The translations under genes were made by a program, and so were the position numbers. 64,000 bases of DNA, from NCBI GenBank assembly GCA_023653785.1, contig JAMKCH010007100.1, positions 96,041 to 160,040 of the forward strand, read 5' to 3'. Origin of the DNA: Ophioderma brevispina. Taxonomy: Eukaryota; Echinodermata; Ophiuroidea; Amphilepidida; Ophiodermatidae. This document shows, piece after piece, positions 1 through 11,914 of the stretch (its first letter is position 1; the number at the start of each line of letters is the position of its first letter). Below the pieces are notes generated by a model, which saw only the letters and a list, made by a program, of their open reading frames with translations, was not told the origin of the DNA and did no database searches.

Positions 1-1600
1 ATAAAACTGAGACGGATCCATAAAATTAACATTGAAATCCCCCATTAAACGCATCTTGTTCCAGACAAATCTGGTTACACAGGAGACTAGTACACAGTTG
101 AGGGAGATTATTTGAGTACTCTTCTTTGAGGAGGACGGTAGTAGATACCCATCATGATATTGGTCTTTTTGGATTTTACATTTGACCCCATATTATTCAA
201 CATGAATGGAGAATTAAGGTTGTGGCACCACATGGATCGAGGGACTTATGTATATGAGCACAAAAACCCCACCACCCCGCTTACAATCTATCATTTCTAC
301 ATCCATATCTATATAGACAATATAGACCAGACAGTAGACAAGACAATATAGACAAACAAGCATTAATATGCCTAAAGTACAATTCCTGAATCCCGGATGT
401 GAATGCTTTTGATTGTGTCGCCACCTGCTAGATACACAATACATTTTGTCAGGATGTGACTCCCTGCTTTTCTGTTCCAGACATTGCCACAAACTGCCAC
501 CTCCAACTGCCACTCCCCCTGGAACTCTTCCTGTTTTTTTACAGAATGTAACCCCAAATTGTTTTCAAACGCGTTGAAGTGATTTCCGTAAGGTCCCTTT
601 TCATTATGGTCAATTTTTTTCATGCCATTATTCCTTTAAGCTTTATTCTGAAGACACCTTTGTGGGGCTGTAACAAATACACAGCGGTAAAATGTTTTAG
701 GACACCGCCCTGCCCTGCAAACGTTAATGGAGACCATCAGCCGTTTTTATTTAGGCGATTTCTGATTTTACGCTGGATTCAGAACGAAATCCTTTTCGTT
801 AGTTGCAGAACTCATGACGACTTACGTGATGCACCAAAACATTTGTCAAAACAAATCGAGAGATTAAAATGTTTTTTTTTGTAAAATTAGTCACAATTGT
901 TTACCCTTCCGTGAATATCCCGTCAAATTGTATGCAGTAATATTATCCACCACCGTGGAAACCAAGCAGAAAACAAAGCCAGTCCACAGGAACAAGACCC
1001 TACTGGAGGGTATATTACTTTGTGTCGCACATGGTAAGTAACTCCACTTTGAAATCTTCGTAAATTTACGTTTCACTGTTAACAATCTTGTAAATTTTAC
1101 AGATTTGTTATAGTCTCTTTCTTGTTCACCTTTTTGTAGTAATCGCTTAGCACGCTGTTTGTACTTTTCATCTGATGCTGAGAAGTCCTTGCATATTATT
1201 TATGTTTCTCACATTGTTACTCTTCTTCTTATCCTTCTGGGTAAAGTCCACCATATACCTGTTTTACATTTCATTAGACACCAAATTTGTTTTATCGTGT
1301 ACATATCTCTCTTTTGTGGACACCTTCTATTTAGCTATTCCATTTGTTGTGTCATGTCTTTTGCTATTGTATGCTGCTGTCCTTGCATTTTTGTCTGGTT
1401 ATAGCACTTTGGTGTTCGGCAGTTGTCTTGCTTAGAAAAGGCTGATTTTGTTGTTCACATATCCTTTTCTCCTGTGCTGGTTAAGATTGTCTGCTTGATT
1501 TTGTTTTGATATACCTTTCAATGGACGTATTTGCCCATTTTGAGAGTACACCTCGGAACCCACACTACCCCCATCAGTTCAAAACAGTTTTATTATAGAA
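1..1600. other. Intergenic, no gene recognised
   Basis: Only short open frames without recognisable motifs or convincing splice sites were seen on either strand. The AT-rich sequence ends where a segment resembling the upstream region of gene A begins, near 1600. Confidence 0.4.
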
Positions 1601-1602
1601 AA

Positions 1603-1860
1603 TATTATGATTTTTGGATGCTTTTTTTTAATCCGAAAATTACGGTAATTGATTGGCAGTTCGGGAAGATTTCATCCAACGGGCAGTAGGAAACCGAAAA
1701 ATTAAAATTAGTGTAAAAAATTTAACGATTTTTTTGCTGTTATTCACTGTCTTTTAACTTCAAGGTATCATATGTGTCTTGTCCAGTGTATAATTCCATG
1801 CTGAAAATCTTCTGTAATAATGTCTATTCACGTTCAAAATAAAGACAAGTCTGTAAAACA
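1603..1860 (+). repeat. Extra copy of the gene A upstream region
   Basis: This stretch is a diverged direct copy of 5020-5225, which lies just upstream of gene A. Shared blocks include AAAATATTATGA, a TTTTTTTAATCC stretch, TTGTCCAGTGTATAATT, TTCTGTAATAATG and CACGTTCAAAATAAAG, in the same order. No exon like those of the neurotrophin-like genes was found after this copy. It may be a leftover of an older duplication of the locus, or a dispersed repeat. Confidence 0.55.
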
Positions 1861-1899
1861 TTATTTGTCATTTTAATCGTCCCGGCATGTAAGTTTACA

Positions 1900-3730
1900 G
1901 TGTTTTTCAACAGTGCATGCATTTCTAAACTAAACATTTCATTTGAATGTTGATTAAAAAGGAAGAACCCTTTCTGTTGAGAAAATCTTAGTCAAAGTTG
2001 TATTGTTGGCTTATAAAGTCGACTTTGCCTTACCTTGGCCTCTCTGACAAATGATTGGTTATGCATGGAGTACTCGACCACGCCCGGTTAATTTGTGCAA
2101 TGTTAAGTTGGTTTGGTTGGACCACCTTATAGTATATAAATTTGTATAAATTTGGTTTTTCTACTAGTTAGCAGCCAAGTTGCTACTATACACATCCTTG
2201 TATCAGAGGTATAGGCTCTTGCTGATTATGCACGATTCAATTATTTTTCATTCATATCATGGTTCACCACTTTGTGAATCCCTGTCCTTGCCAAGTGGTC
2301 ACAACAATCATCTTTCCTTGAAAAAGTGAGTTATGAATGAATATTTGAGCAATGGCAATCAGTTTCGGTTTGAAAAGTCAGGACTGTGAGGGTACAAAAT
2401 GTCCCTGCTTCTCTGGCGCGTGATGGCCAGAAATCCAAATAGACTTGTCCTTGGTTAACCAAGAATATTTACAATATCTTTCTGGTTGTAAACACACTAA
2501 GTGAAATCTTTTACAAAAAATTTTACTTTTTCATGTTATTTTAACCTTTCAAACTTTTTTTTATTCAAACCGATGGAGGCTGAAGAATCAACTCCCCTGT
2601 AAAGTTCATCTCAGAATTTTTAGGAACATGTTACATTCGGCAAGGCGAGGTCGTATATGGGTCATAATAATAATAGTTATAATATAATAATATTAACAAT
2701 GAAATGCATCCGTCTTAGAGGCAAATACTTAAAATAAAAATTAATATCCAATATGAAGTACAAATCCAAATAAATTAACAACATTTGAAATATTAGTAAA
2801 TAAGTAAGTTCATAGGTATCCTGCATTTTGCCAGCTCAAGCAGCTCGTTTTTAAATACTTTCATAGGTTGAACACTATCCCAGAAAGCTAACTGAATGAC
2901 TTTATGTACCAGACCAGAGCAATAACAAAGTGTCACTGATCAATTTTATATTATGCAAAAACAATCTTAAAACTTAAATGCTTTACTATTTTTTTGTTTG
3001 CTTTGACAGGACAAGATCCGTTTCGTTATTACTCTTAACATACAGTGGCACAATAAACCCCCTTTTGGATAATCTCATTGACATATGAGTCAAGAAGTAT
3101 CTATTCATTTACACAAAATTGGTCTTTAACTGTGGAAAACGCCATGATGGGAAAATAAAATAGGTGTAAAACTTAGCATTGGTGCCTGCTGTTTATCAAC
3201 ACGATTTTCTAATATAAAGACATTAGTATTACGATGACGTAAAAAAAATTTACGGTTGATGAACATACGCGTCAAGGCATCAACATTCCGTGCACATTTT
3301 GTATACACCCTTTAATGGGGTTACAACGGGACATTGAAGTCACCGATAATGACAAATCGGCCAGAAAAGTACAAAGTTTATCAAAAATGCTCGAGTCAGT
3401 CAAGAACTGATATTAAAGGCCATGGATATCATAGGGTGTGGCCAATAAACAGCAAGCGCGAAAGGCCGTGTCAACAATTAGCATTTTTGTTTTAAATAAA
3501 ACACCATTACCACATGTTCACCAGTAGTTTCCACTGGGATGGTTCTCTTCTTATCGTGTCCAAACACAGTGGTTTCTCATATGATTTAGAGCGAAGATAG
3601 TTCCAACTTCCAACGTCGGTTGCTTCCCTGCCAGTGGGGCAGACTAAGAGATGTTCTTTGTCTGTGGTGCTGTTCCACACCACAGATAGTTTCCTGATCT
3701 GCTTCCCAAGTAGCCCCATTCTGCACAGAA
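1900..3730. other. Intergenic AT-rich sequence
   Basis: No coding exon is recognised. A good TATA-like stretch (AGTATATAAAT, near 2131) is present, but no convincing open frame follows. Short simple AT-rich runs occur near 2670-2760. Confidence 0.3.
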
Positions 3731-3734
3731 CCGT

Positions 3735-3900
3735 AGATGGGTTTTGAAATGCCGGTGTAGAAGTAATTTATAGTCCGCCTTCCTCATAGTCCGGCTACAA
3801 CTGTAACGAATAGGCACTCGATTCATTGACTCTTACGCACATTAATTTCATGCTTTATTCTGTTTTTCGTCTATGGATCCCGGTTCTCAATCTGAGACAT
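3735..3900 (+). repeat. Dispersed TAGTCCGG-type repeat, copy 1
   Basis: The segment carries the blocks GTAGAAGTAAT, ATAGTCCG, TTGACTCTT.ACGCA and GTCTATGGA, which recur in the same order at 21080-21245 and in inverted orientation at 17697-17790. There is no coding content. It is probably a small non-autonomous transposon. Confidence 0.5.
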
Positions 3901-5015
3901 CGCCATTCAGCCCACGAGAGGCCGCTCTAGGTGGAATATGCTCACCCAAGGTTCAATACCAATAAATATCATTTCTTTACAAGGCAGACTCCTCGAAACT
4001 CCTTAGAGACTCTTTCAAGGGTCGACTTTGCTTAAGAAACTCTCGATTTAAAAAGCGGTTAGGCAAGAGGTCTCTGTTCGGACTACGGGTACTTCACATG
4101 GGTTAACTTGATAATCATAGCCTGGTGGAGTAAATTCACCCTATGGCAACTGGATCATTCTCGGCAGCCACGTTGCATTTACCCCGTCCGCCTGGGTTAT
4201 GTTAATCCTACCCCCCCCCCCCCTCCAACGGATATTCCCTGTCGCACCAAACAACGCAAAACGAATATGATCGAAGGCTTTTATGTAATTGTAAGTTCAT
4301 GCTGGCGGTCATTTTTTTTAGCAAAATCATGGAGGTACCACCTGGGGGTTCAGGTACTTTGATGTGACTGTAAGCAAATAATGACATATTTGTATTTTTC
4401 TCATAATCATGTGTATGCTTACCTTTGCTTACCAATATCAATTTTGCTTGCATGATGGCAAAAAGATCGAAAAGCCTCGATTTGGAGAGTTGCTTACAAA
4501 TTTGTAAAACTAGCTCAGTTATGACGTCACGTCCCCTATGACGTCAGATTGTTAAAACTTGACCTGTTTGTAACTTGATTTTCGAGAACAACATTGTAAG
4601 CGCACACTGATATCAAACAAGATGATGTTTTGTCGGTTAATTACGAAAAAATCAGGGGCGGTTGGTACCACCCTCCCCTTGTCGCTGAATGTTAAAAACA
4701 CCTTGGTTGAACGAGGGTTAATATAAACTGATCTCCACCCTCATGCTCAATGACATATGTCAAATAAATTAAATCTTTTGTTTGGGTATGGAAACGCCCA
4801 TTCCGAGGGTGGAATTAAAATAGTAACAAAATACTATCAATACGTCCCCTTGAACTCTAAAATAAATACTGAACTAAGCGCTTATGTCACTTGTATCCCG
4901 AAACACAGTCCCTGTGGTCGTGTGGTATTTCTCACGTCCAGATAACGATCGAGACCGTGTATTTTTCGGCTTTATTAATTCTTTGCTCGACAGTTTCTCC
5001 GATGAGTTTTTATAA
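3901..5015. other. Intergenic
   Basis: No gene is recognised. A poly-C run lies near 4210. The open frames here are short and lack motifs. Confidence 0.3.
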
Positions 5016-5290
5016 CATTAAAAATATTATGAAGTATGATTTTAGACTCTTTTTTTAATCCTAAAAATATATGGTAATTTACTGGCCGTTAGCCGTTATC
5101 TAGTCTGACATTATCATTCTTTACTGCAAGTAAAGTGTGCCGTTGTCCAGTGTATAATTATTTTATGCTGATAATATTCTGTAATAATGACAATTTCACG
5201 TTCAAAATAAAGAAAAGTACTGCGTTTATCGTCTATCAGTATTGTTTAGTCATTTTTAACAGTGTACGTTTTTCTCAACAATGTTCAAAT
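5016..5290 (+). repeat. Upstream segment of gene A, duplicated at 1603-1860
   Basis: This sequence, ending about 130 bases before the gene A start codon, shares ordered blocks with 1603-1860. It contains AATAAAG-type stretches but no clear TATA box. It may include promoter sequence or simply be a repeat next to the gene. Confidence 0.45.
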
Positions 5291-5423
5291 CCTACTGTAA
5301 TGATTTTGTTTGGCGAGATTGTGATCAAACAGTTTTCTTTCCTTTTGTAAATGACGTTAACCGACATAAATTAATAGGGACATCTCTATTCTTTTTTAAG
5401 ATTTTAATTGAAGTTTCTACAAT

Positions 5424-5590
5424 ATGAAAGAGCTGATTTTAATTTTGACACTGGTTGCGGTATCTTTTGTGAGGACATGCCCACCTGGCTGTGAAGATAC
5501 AGGCGATATGTGTGAACAACCATCACCGCCACCACCACCTCCAATGCTAAGTGACAATCAAATGCAGATGATACAAGATCAGGCGGAGAG
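5424..5590 (+). CDS. Gene A exon 1 (signal peptide and Pro-rich segment)
   Basis: The ATG at 5424 directly precedes a hydrophobic leader (MKELILILTLVAVSFV). The exon ends in GAGAG followed by the donor GTAGGT, leaving two bases of a split Arg codon. The copy in gene B (14880-15052) aligns throughout, supporting the start. Confidence 0.85.
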
Positions 5591-7272
5591 GTAGGTGCAT
5601 TAATGGGTAATTCTGCGAAGAGCAGCATTGGACCAACTGAGACACAAAAATGTTGGAGAAAAGTATTTTGAAATTCCTTCCTTATGCAATTGTTTTAAGT
5701 ACACTCTCAGAAATAAAAAATCGTCTTAGAATCAAAAAGTTAAACTTTGTTCTTTATATAGAATCATCACCAGTAGAACCATGTTTGATTCTTCAAAGAA
5801 CCATTTAAGGCATTTTAGAATTTATTTATGATTTAAAGGTCGTTTCCAGTGTCGGGGATTCCCGATTCTAATTACAAAATCTTTCTTTTATGACAAATAC
5901 ACACTTTTGAACATTACTGTTACCGTTACTAGAAAATTACCAACACAACTGTGCAAAAGTCTCAACAAACTGAAAATTGGGCACTCATAAAAATGTGTTA
6001 TTGGCCCAGAAACTGCACCTCGGGTCATAGCTGTGGATCCCATAGATATTGAATTTAACTTCTAGACTCACAGAGGCACATCCCCGAACCAACTACGTAT
6101 TACATTATTGGAGCTTGCGTATCACATTATTGGAGCTTGCGTTCTACATGTCATAGGTCTTTAGGTTATTTGCTGATGCCGCCCAATTGTATTGTTATTT
6201 TCAGAATAATGATGCTCCAACAAAATCCTGACTTATTACGTGATCCGGCTAACCAAGAACCTATTGTGACTTTCACCACTGATCAAATGCAAGACACACT
6301 TGACAACTATCCCAGTTACTTTCGCAGTAACGCCAGTCTTCCTCCTTTGCCATCAAACGAACGTAAACGACGACAGACCGGCGTTCGAGTTTGTGAACCT
6401 ATTATGAGCTGGGATGCTATCACCATTGCTGTTAATGCCGATGATGAAGTCGTTCAAGTTGTGCAGGTATATGTTTAAGCTGTTGTTTTCAAGTTGAACC
6501 GATATTTGAGTTAGCGTACGTAGTCTTTAGAAGCAGCTATTCCCCTTCCCACTTTAGGAAGCCTATACGAATGTGGGAATTTTACGTATCCACTTTAGGG
6601 AGCGCATGTTGGGTCGTTCACGTGTTGGGTTGTCTCATTCTTTGCATTGCAATGCTGTCAGTTTCAATTTCCTGATTCTTTGTTCTTTTCTTTGATTGGC
6701 AAGTACTTGGTAGTGTAAAACATTTATTGTAGATCAGTCTAGGCTAAAGTTGAGTGAGAAATGGGTGTCAATTTCTTTTCAATTGACCTGTTAATTGATT
6801 TTTTAATTGGCGAGTTGGTTGGACATTTTTTAAGAATGATGGTGCAATCCACCACAAATAAATTTTAAACGGCCCAGTGTGTTTCCGCTTATGTTCACTT
6901 TCAAGCAACCAAACCTTTTTCAAAGGTGCATGTGTATATGCGTTCAGAATGTGTACGTTTTAAACTACCTCTAAGTAGTGTATTTTTTAACCACGAATTT
7001 ATCTAAGATATTGTGTTGTTCTTTTTCGATTCTGCAATATATAAACTTTCTGCAAATAAGCCAATGTTATATTTTACCTACAGTTCGAGAGCGAAGATTC
7101 CCAGCAATGGTTCTTAACGGAAACATGTGAACATGACTATAGTCCACTAACTGAAAATACCTGTACTGAAACTACAAGATACGTCACAGCCTACGTCATC
7201 GATTTGAGTTCTGGTGATTTCTCAACCAAAGAAGACTGGATTCAAATAGATTGTTGTGCTACCTATACATAA
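5424..7272 (+). CDS. Gene A: secreted neurotrophin/Spätzle-like cystine-knot pro-protein, three exons
   Basis: Exons are 5424-5590, 6205-6466 and 7084-7272, joined by GT/AG introns of phase 2 and phase 0 into 205 aa. Residues 1-18 form a hydrophobic signal peptide. Then come three cysteines (19, 23, 30), a proline run (33-40) and an acidic pro-region ending in RKRR (109-112), a furin-type site. The predicted mature part is 93 aa (113-205) and starts with Gln. Its cysteines are 119, 158, 170, 200 and 201. The pattern VC-x5-W, then W-F-L-x-E-T-C, then C-x5-Y-V-x-A and a final ID-C-C follows the neurotrophin fold signature, while the adjacent terminal cysteines recall Spätzle. The third NGF cysteine has no counterpart. 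Family assignment is by eye. Genes B and C share the layout. Confidence 0.8.
6205..6466 (+). CDS. Gene A exon 2 (pro-region, RKRR site, start of cystine-knot domain)
   Basis: The acceptor TTTTCAG precedes the exon, and CAG followed by the donor GTATAT ends it. The length, 262 bases, is identical to exon 2 of gene B. It holds the conserved pro-region motif P-x-YF-R-S with LPPLPS, the cleavage site, and the first domain cysteine with its tryptophan five residues away. Confidence 0.88.
7084..7272 (+). CDS. Gene A exon 3 (C-terminal half of cystine-knot domain)
   Basis: The acceptor CTACAG is followed by an in-frame run of 62 codons and TAA. It holds four of the five domain cysteines, including the terminal Cys-Cys, and the most conserved stretch of the family (AYVIDLSSGDFST). 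Confidence 0.88.
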   Translation, partial: FESEDSQQWFLTETCEHDYSPLTENTCTETTRYVTAYVIDLSSGDFSTKEDWIQIDCCATYT

Positions 7273-7416
7273 AGTATTGTGGGTTGTGGATTGGAGTTGT
7301 TTGATAAGGTTATGATTGTAATGTATGAATGCAAATGGTCAGGAATTATGGTAGCATTTAGTATTGAGGTTATCAGTTAACATTGGGTTTATATTGAGTT
7401 TGGTCAAGGTAAATAA

Positions 7417-7745
7417 TAATAATAACCAGTTTTTATATAGCGCTTAATCCCAACAGGCTCAAAGCGCGGTTGACAATTATTATTACGCCGCCTTCAGGAA
7501 ATCGTCACAATCATTTCGCTTCATTTAGGTGGCTGCTCGAAGACATGCCTTATAAGCGCACAAGCCTATCAGCAGATAGATTGTAATATTCCCCAAAGCA
7601 GCTACCCAGATTTCGCTTGGGTGGACGAGGCAATTGAGACTAAGTGTCTTGGCCAGGGACACAAACATGTTGACCATAGTGGGGCTCGAACTCACGATTT
7701 TCACGGTCTATTGATCACGAGCCCTGCACTCTTCCGCTAGACCAC
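7417..7745 (-). mobile_element. tRNA-derived SINE, minus strand
   Basis: Read on the minus strand, the head resembles a tRNA gene with an A-box-like TGGTCTAGCGG and a B-box-like GAGTTCGAGCC. A body containing a long GCGCTTAATCCC-type segment follows, and a (TTA/TTATT)n tail lies at the plus-strand left end. It sits about 150 bases downstream of gene A and may lie in or beyond its 3' untranslated region. Confidence 0.65.
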
Positions 7746-8029
7746 ACGCGCTCTAAAGAAAACGCAAGTGTGAAGGATAGAATTGCGTTTGAATATAAGG
7801 CTCACTTTTGCGTTACAGCAAGAGGCCAGTAAAAGTTGAATACAATCGGGACATGTTGTTGTCGGTGAAAGCGAGATTTTTTTTGTACAAGAATACGAAG
7901 AGGTGAAGGAACACAAACCTGACGGCAGTAGGTATGGTGTGACGCATCTTGTACTAGAATACATTACACATTGGAGATCGAATGCACGATGCACGGTAAA
8001 CTGAATATCTGCAAAACTACAGTAATTAA

Positions 8030-8317
8030 AGGTCCTAGGAAATGCAAATAGAATTGGTGTGGTTTGTGTCAAGTCTACAAGGAGGGACCAGAAAGCATTC
8101 AATAATTGGGTTGAAGATGACATAATTTGTGGTACAATTGATTTATCAGAGAGTAATTCCAGGTGACTGGTGTGAACCTATTCATGACACTGACTGATAT
8201 TCAATAGTTTCACAAATGATGTCACTGGTAGTGTATTCTTTTTTCTCGCCCTGTTTATTGCAATGGAATGTCCCACAAAGATTTGAAGTAGGTTTATCAT
8301 CTCATTTCCTGGGACCT
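8030..8317. mobile_element. MITE with AGGTCCYAGGAAATG inverted ends, copy 1
   Basis: The left end AGGTCCTAGGAAATG is mirrored by CATTTCCTGGGACCT at the right end. The interior matches 32401-32708 in reverse order, so it is a second copy in opposite orientation. There is no coding capacity. Confidence 0.7.
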
Positions 8318-8319
8318 AA

Positions 8320-10860
8320 CAGTTTTACCCACCCAAATGTGTGACAAATCACTATTTACACAACAGTTATGGTAGATTTCAAAATGAGTGAGACATCATT
8401 AAAAGTTGTGGGTCTGTCCATTCACCGTGAGAGGTAAGAGGATTTATTTTAATGGCCAAAGATAAATCGTTTACAGTACTCATATCATACTCATACTGTA
8501 GAGTAATATAGCTAGTGAATAAATGTTGACCTGAAATACGTTATTTCATAACAAATGTGTTTCAATTGAAGTATCAGCTGACAACATAAGCAATTACAGC
8601 TGAGACGAATATTCGTCTCAGATTACAGGCCGTCCCAAAAAATGTTAACACTGGGGAAAAAGGCATTTAAAAAAAATAAAGTACATGTGGGTCTTTGTCT
8701 CGTCTGCTCTTAAAGCCAAATAAATAAGCTTTTATTTGCCGTTTTTCAATTTCAATCCGATATGAAGAACAAAATATAATCGTCAAAACGAGTGCAAATT
8801 GGGAGTAGTCCGATTTGCATTGGTTACATTTGTAAGGTTGCGGGAAACATGATTTTGTAACATACTCAAAATTGAGTCATTGATTTAGTTATTGTTTTGC
8901 GTGATTGAACCTCTGAAGCATTGACAAGCCTATGTTCGCTTTCATTAGCCTTATGAAAATCGCTCCACAATTACACAGATTGCTAGAACCAAGATCGTGA
9001 AATTAAATCAAACAAACATTGAGACTCCTCTGATGAATCCAAGAAAAAGAAAAGTTATGTTCAGCTACAAAGAAACAAACAAAAAAGAAAAAGAAACCTC
9101 TGATAATACACCTACCTGGACTAGTGAAGCAGGCTGGATTGGAAATTAAAGGGGGGGACAAAACGGTAAACCGTATCAATATGACGTCAGCCAATCAGAC
9201 CATGTTGGTGGACAAGTGCATACATTCTAGGACTTCATACATTAAGACGTTCAATCGATCCATGTTTAGCGATTGCACAGGGATCTCGACGGTGAATGTA
9301 TTGTGTATGAATGCGCCTACTTGTCCACCAACATGGCTGGCTATGAATACGGTCTATAGCAGGCCAAACAGACCCAAAGCGGATCAGAATGGCAAAACGC
9401 AAGCAATATTTCTCTATTACATAGAACCGTTGTGCAAGATTCAACAATGAGCGGTTGGTTAAAAACAAAGTGTGAAATGATGAAGTCTCAACACGGCAGA
9501 TCTATGCGTTTTCCTTTTAAAGATGGAAAGATAATGGCGTTATGAAGTCATGTTGCGTCATGCATTTCAAGTGCAGAAATCGAACCAACTTGAATTTGAA
9601 CTCTCATATTTAAATAAGATATATTTTGTTCTGTGTAGATTGCAATGGAATAAATGCCCCAAGTAAAGCTTATTTAATGACTTGAAAGTGGGATAGCAAA
9701 CAGACCCCAATGCGAACTTTCTTGTTATCAAAATGCTTTGTCCCTAGTGTTTACATTTTGAGGGGACAGCCTTTTTAATTAAACGTTATTTGAACACAAA
9801 TGACCTTTGACTCTGCAAATATTATTCACATCACGCATAGGGATGATAGGAGGTGGCATGCATTCTTATATCATACACACATACGCAACTAAGTTGTTTT
9901 GCCATCCAAAGCGGATTATGATTCCTTGACATCCCGTCTAAATACAACCATGGCATTAGTCTTATCATTACAGACCATTATATCCCTAACGTCCATAACG
10001 AGAAGTCTTACGATCGCCGCAAAAAAGGAAGCTAGCGTTATTTTTCTGTTATCTATGTGCATTTCCGCCTACACCATGGTGATCATAGGTTGCTCCGTGA
10101 TTTTTTTTCAATGTGTCATTTAAGTGCAGTTAGGGACGTTGAGGATGTAAGACTGAATTCATCAGTTTCCGATGCGATTCTGTGAAGTAACTTTGTACCA
10201 GGATGTTTATATCAGACGGATCCTTGGGGGCAATCCGCAACCCCATTAAGGCAGGTGTCCGCTCCAAGATCTTTCTCTTTTCAAAAGTGCATTCATGTAA
10301 TAGATAAAGAATGAGAAACACATCGTTATGAAATATAATGGTGTCCTGGTAAGCTTTAGGCGAGCCGCAAGGTTAATCTAACAGTCAAGCCAGACTTTAT
10401 AAAACTCCATTATTTTTCATACGGTGTGTTTTTATTTCTTTATCTTACATATACGTCAAGAGAAGAACAAATTCGATTTTAAATTCAGTACAGTTTGAGA
10501 ATATATTCGTTTTCATTTAAACATCTTGAAGCAGCGTTGTGTTGTTTTTTTTCCTTAATTACAAACACCACTATGTGCTTTGTTCACTTGTGCAGTAGTC
10601 TAACACTAAGGTCTATTCGATATAGGTTACTCTTCTGGAGAGAGAATCCTATTGGCAGGGAAAGCCTTATCTTATTTGTAATTATTTAGAAATGGATCCC
10701 ATCTGTTGAGAAGATTATCCTATTGACTTGTTAATCCGTATGTAATGGTTATTTAGTAGGCAGGTTTAAATATTTAAGTAGCTACAGTTCAAAATAACCC
10801 TTTCACACGTATCTGACCCCGGATCCTGAGACTACGAATGTTATATCTTGATACAGAGTT
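8320..10860. other. Intergenic, no gene recognised
   Basis: Both strands carry only short open frames. A 108-codon frame at 9124-9450 (+) and one at 9235-9468 (-) overlap each other and show no family motif or signal. No strong repeat was recognised by eye. Confidence 0.35.
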
Positions 10861-10870
10861 GTCCGCGGTG

Positions 10871-10923
10871 CAACTACCGAATGTTGGTCAGCGCAGGTTA
10901 GTGCTGACCAACATTCTGTAGTT
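10871..10923. repeat. Strong DNA/RNA hairpin
   Basis: GAATGTTGGTCAGC and its exact reverse complement GCTGACCAACATTC flank a 10-base spacer. The pairing extends outward through CAACTAC/GTAGTTG with one interruption. A further partial repeat of GTTGGTCAGC follows. It lies about 40 bases before the U2-like fragment. Confidence 0.7.
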
Positions 10924-10964
10924 GGTCAGCAAAGGTTAGTGCTCAAAAAGGTTTAACCTGTCTG

Positions 10965-10998
10965 ATCGCTCTCGGCCTTTAGGCTAATATCATGTGTA
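10965..10998 (+). pseudogene. U2 snRNA 5'-end fragment
   Basis: About 34 bases match the highly conserved first 36 nucleotides of spliceosomal U2 RNA (ATCGC.TCTCGGCCTTT.GGCTAA.ATCA.GTGTA) with two single-base gaps and about two substitutions. The match starts at U2 position 1 and stops before the branch-site recognition sequence, so it cannot be functional. It may be a 5' segment copied during retrotransposition. Confidence 0.55.
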
Positions 10999-11530
10999 TG
11001 CTTATTGCCTATGCATACTGCACACTACCTATTGCATATCTCGAGTGGGTGCGGGAAGCTTTCTGGCTTCGGGCACACTAGCTGGGGGGTGAATCGCCAC
11101 CCGTACCAGTGGCATGAGACCTTCCCTCAAACAATGTGGATACCCGGAATGGGCCTTCAAGAAACCTCAACCAAAGAGAAAGAGAAACCCCAGGTATGGT
11201 CGTCCCTATGTAGATGGACTGTCTCAGCGTGTCAAGAGAATTTTTTTCTGAAACATGGTATCTCTCCTGCCTTCAAGCCACACCAAACGCTTCGCAACCT
11301 CTTAGTCCACCCTAAAGATAAGAGGGACATAAGCCAAACACAAAATTGTGTTTACGAAATCCCCTACCGCAACTGTGAAACATCTTTATATTGGGGAAAC
11401 CTCACGGCTATAGAGGTTGTGCTGATAGATGACGTCATCAACCGTAATGCTGAACTTTGTTCAACAGGATCAAATCAGAAACCGATGTTATTTGCCCCAC
11501 ATTATTGGTATACAAACGAGATTATTCCCA

Positions 11531-11633
11531 AGGTTGCACGCAACAATAAATTGAATGGACTGCATTACGGTACAGGACACCCGTTCGATTCTTTTGTTCC
11601 TAACCAATCGATTAAAACAGGCACAACCTCTAT
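11531..11633 (+). repeat. 103-bp direct repeat, left copy
   Basis: Identical or nearly identical to 11915-12017. It begins AGGTTGCACGCAAC and ends CACAACCTCTAT. The pair behaves as a very long target-site duplication around the poly(A)-tailed insert. Confidence 0.85.
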
Positions 11634-11914
11634 GAACTCGTAAAACAACTTGATTGTCATTTGAAACACATCCTCCTTTGGAGGATGTAAAGGAAACCAT
11701 TCTTCGGGGTCAACCATAAAAACCTGATCTGGATCATTGATCACCCACTCCCGATTTATGTAAGCTTTGTTGCTGCTCCAGTTTGGGCAGATTATCACTA
11801 TGTACTCGAAAAAATCTATGTATTCTTTTTCAAGGAGATCCAGAATGAATTCTGTCTTTCCCGACATAGTCTCGCCTGAAATCACAGCACTGTGTAAAAA
11901 AAAAAAAAAAAAAA
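11634..11914 (-). pseudogene. Packaging-ATPase (Polinton/Maverick-like) fragment
   Basis: On the minus strand, about 85 codons stay open and start with AVISGETMSGKTEFILDLL, a Walker A P-loop (GETMSGKT). An F-x-YIVIICP strand follows, then NK.Y and a D-P-D-x-V-F-M-V-D-P stretch. This order resembles the FtsK/HerA-type packaging ATPase of Polintons and related elements. It lacks Walker B and the rest of the domain. The plus strand ends in a run of about 19 A, so the copied transcript was antisense to this frame. The family call is from motif order only. Confidence 0.5.

Noticed and set aside
11005..11643. 212-codon plus-strand gene
   Set aside because: A chimeric frame: part is the Penelope linker in the right frame, part is out of frame, and the end is the inserted TIR element.
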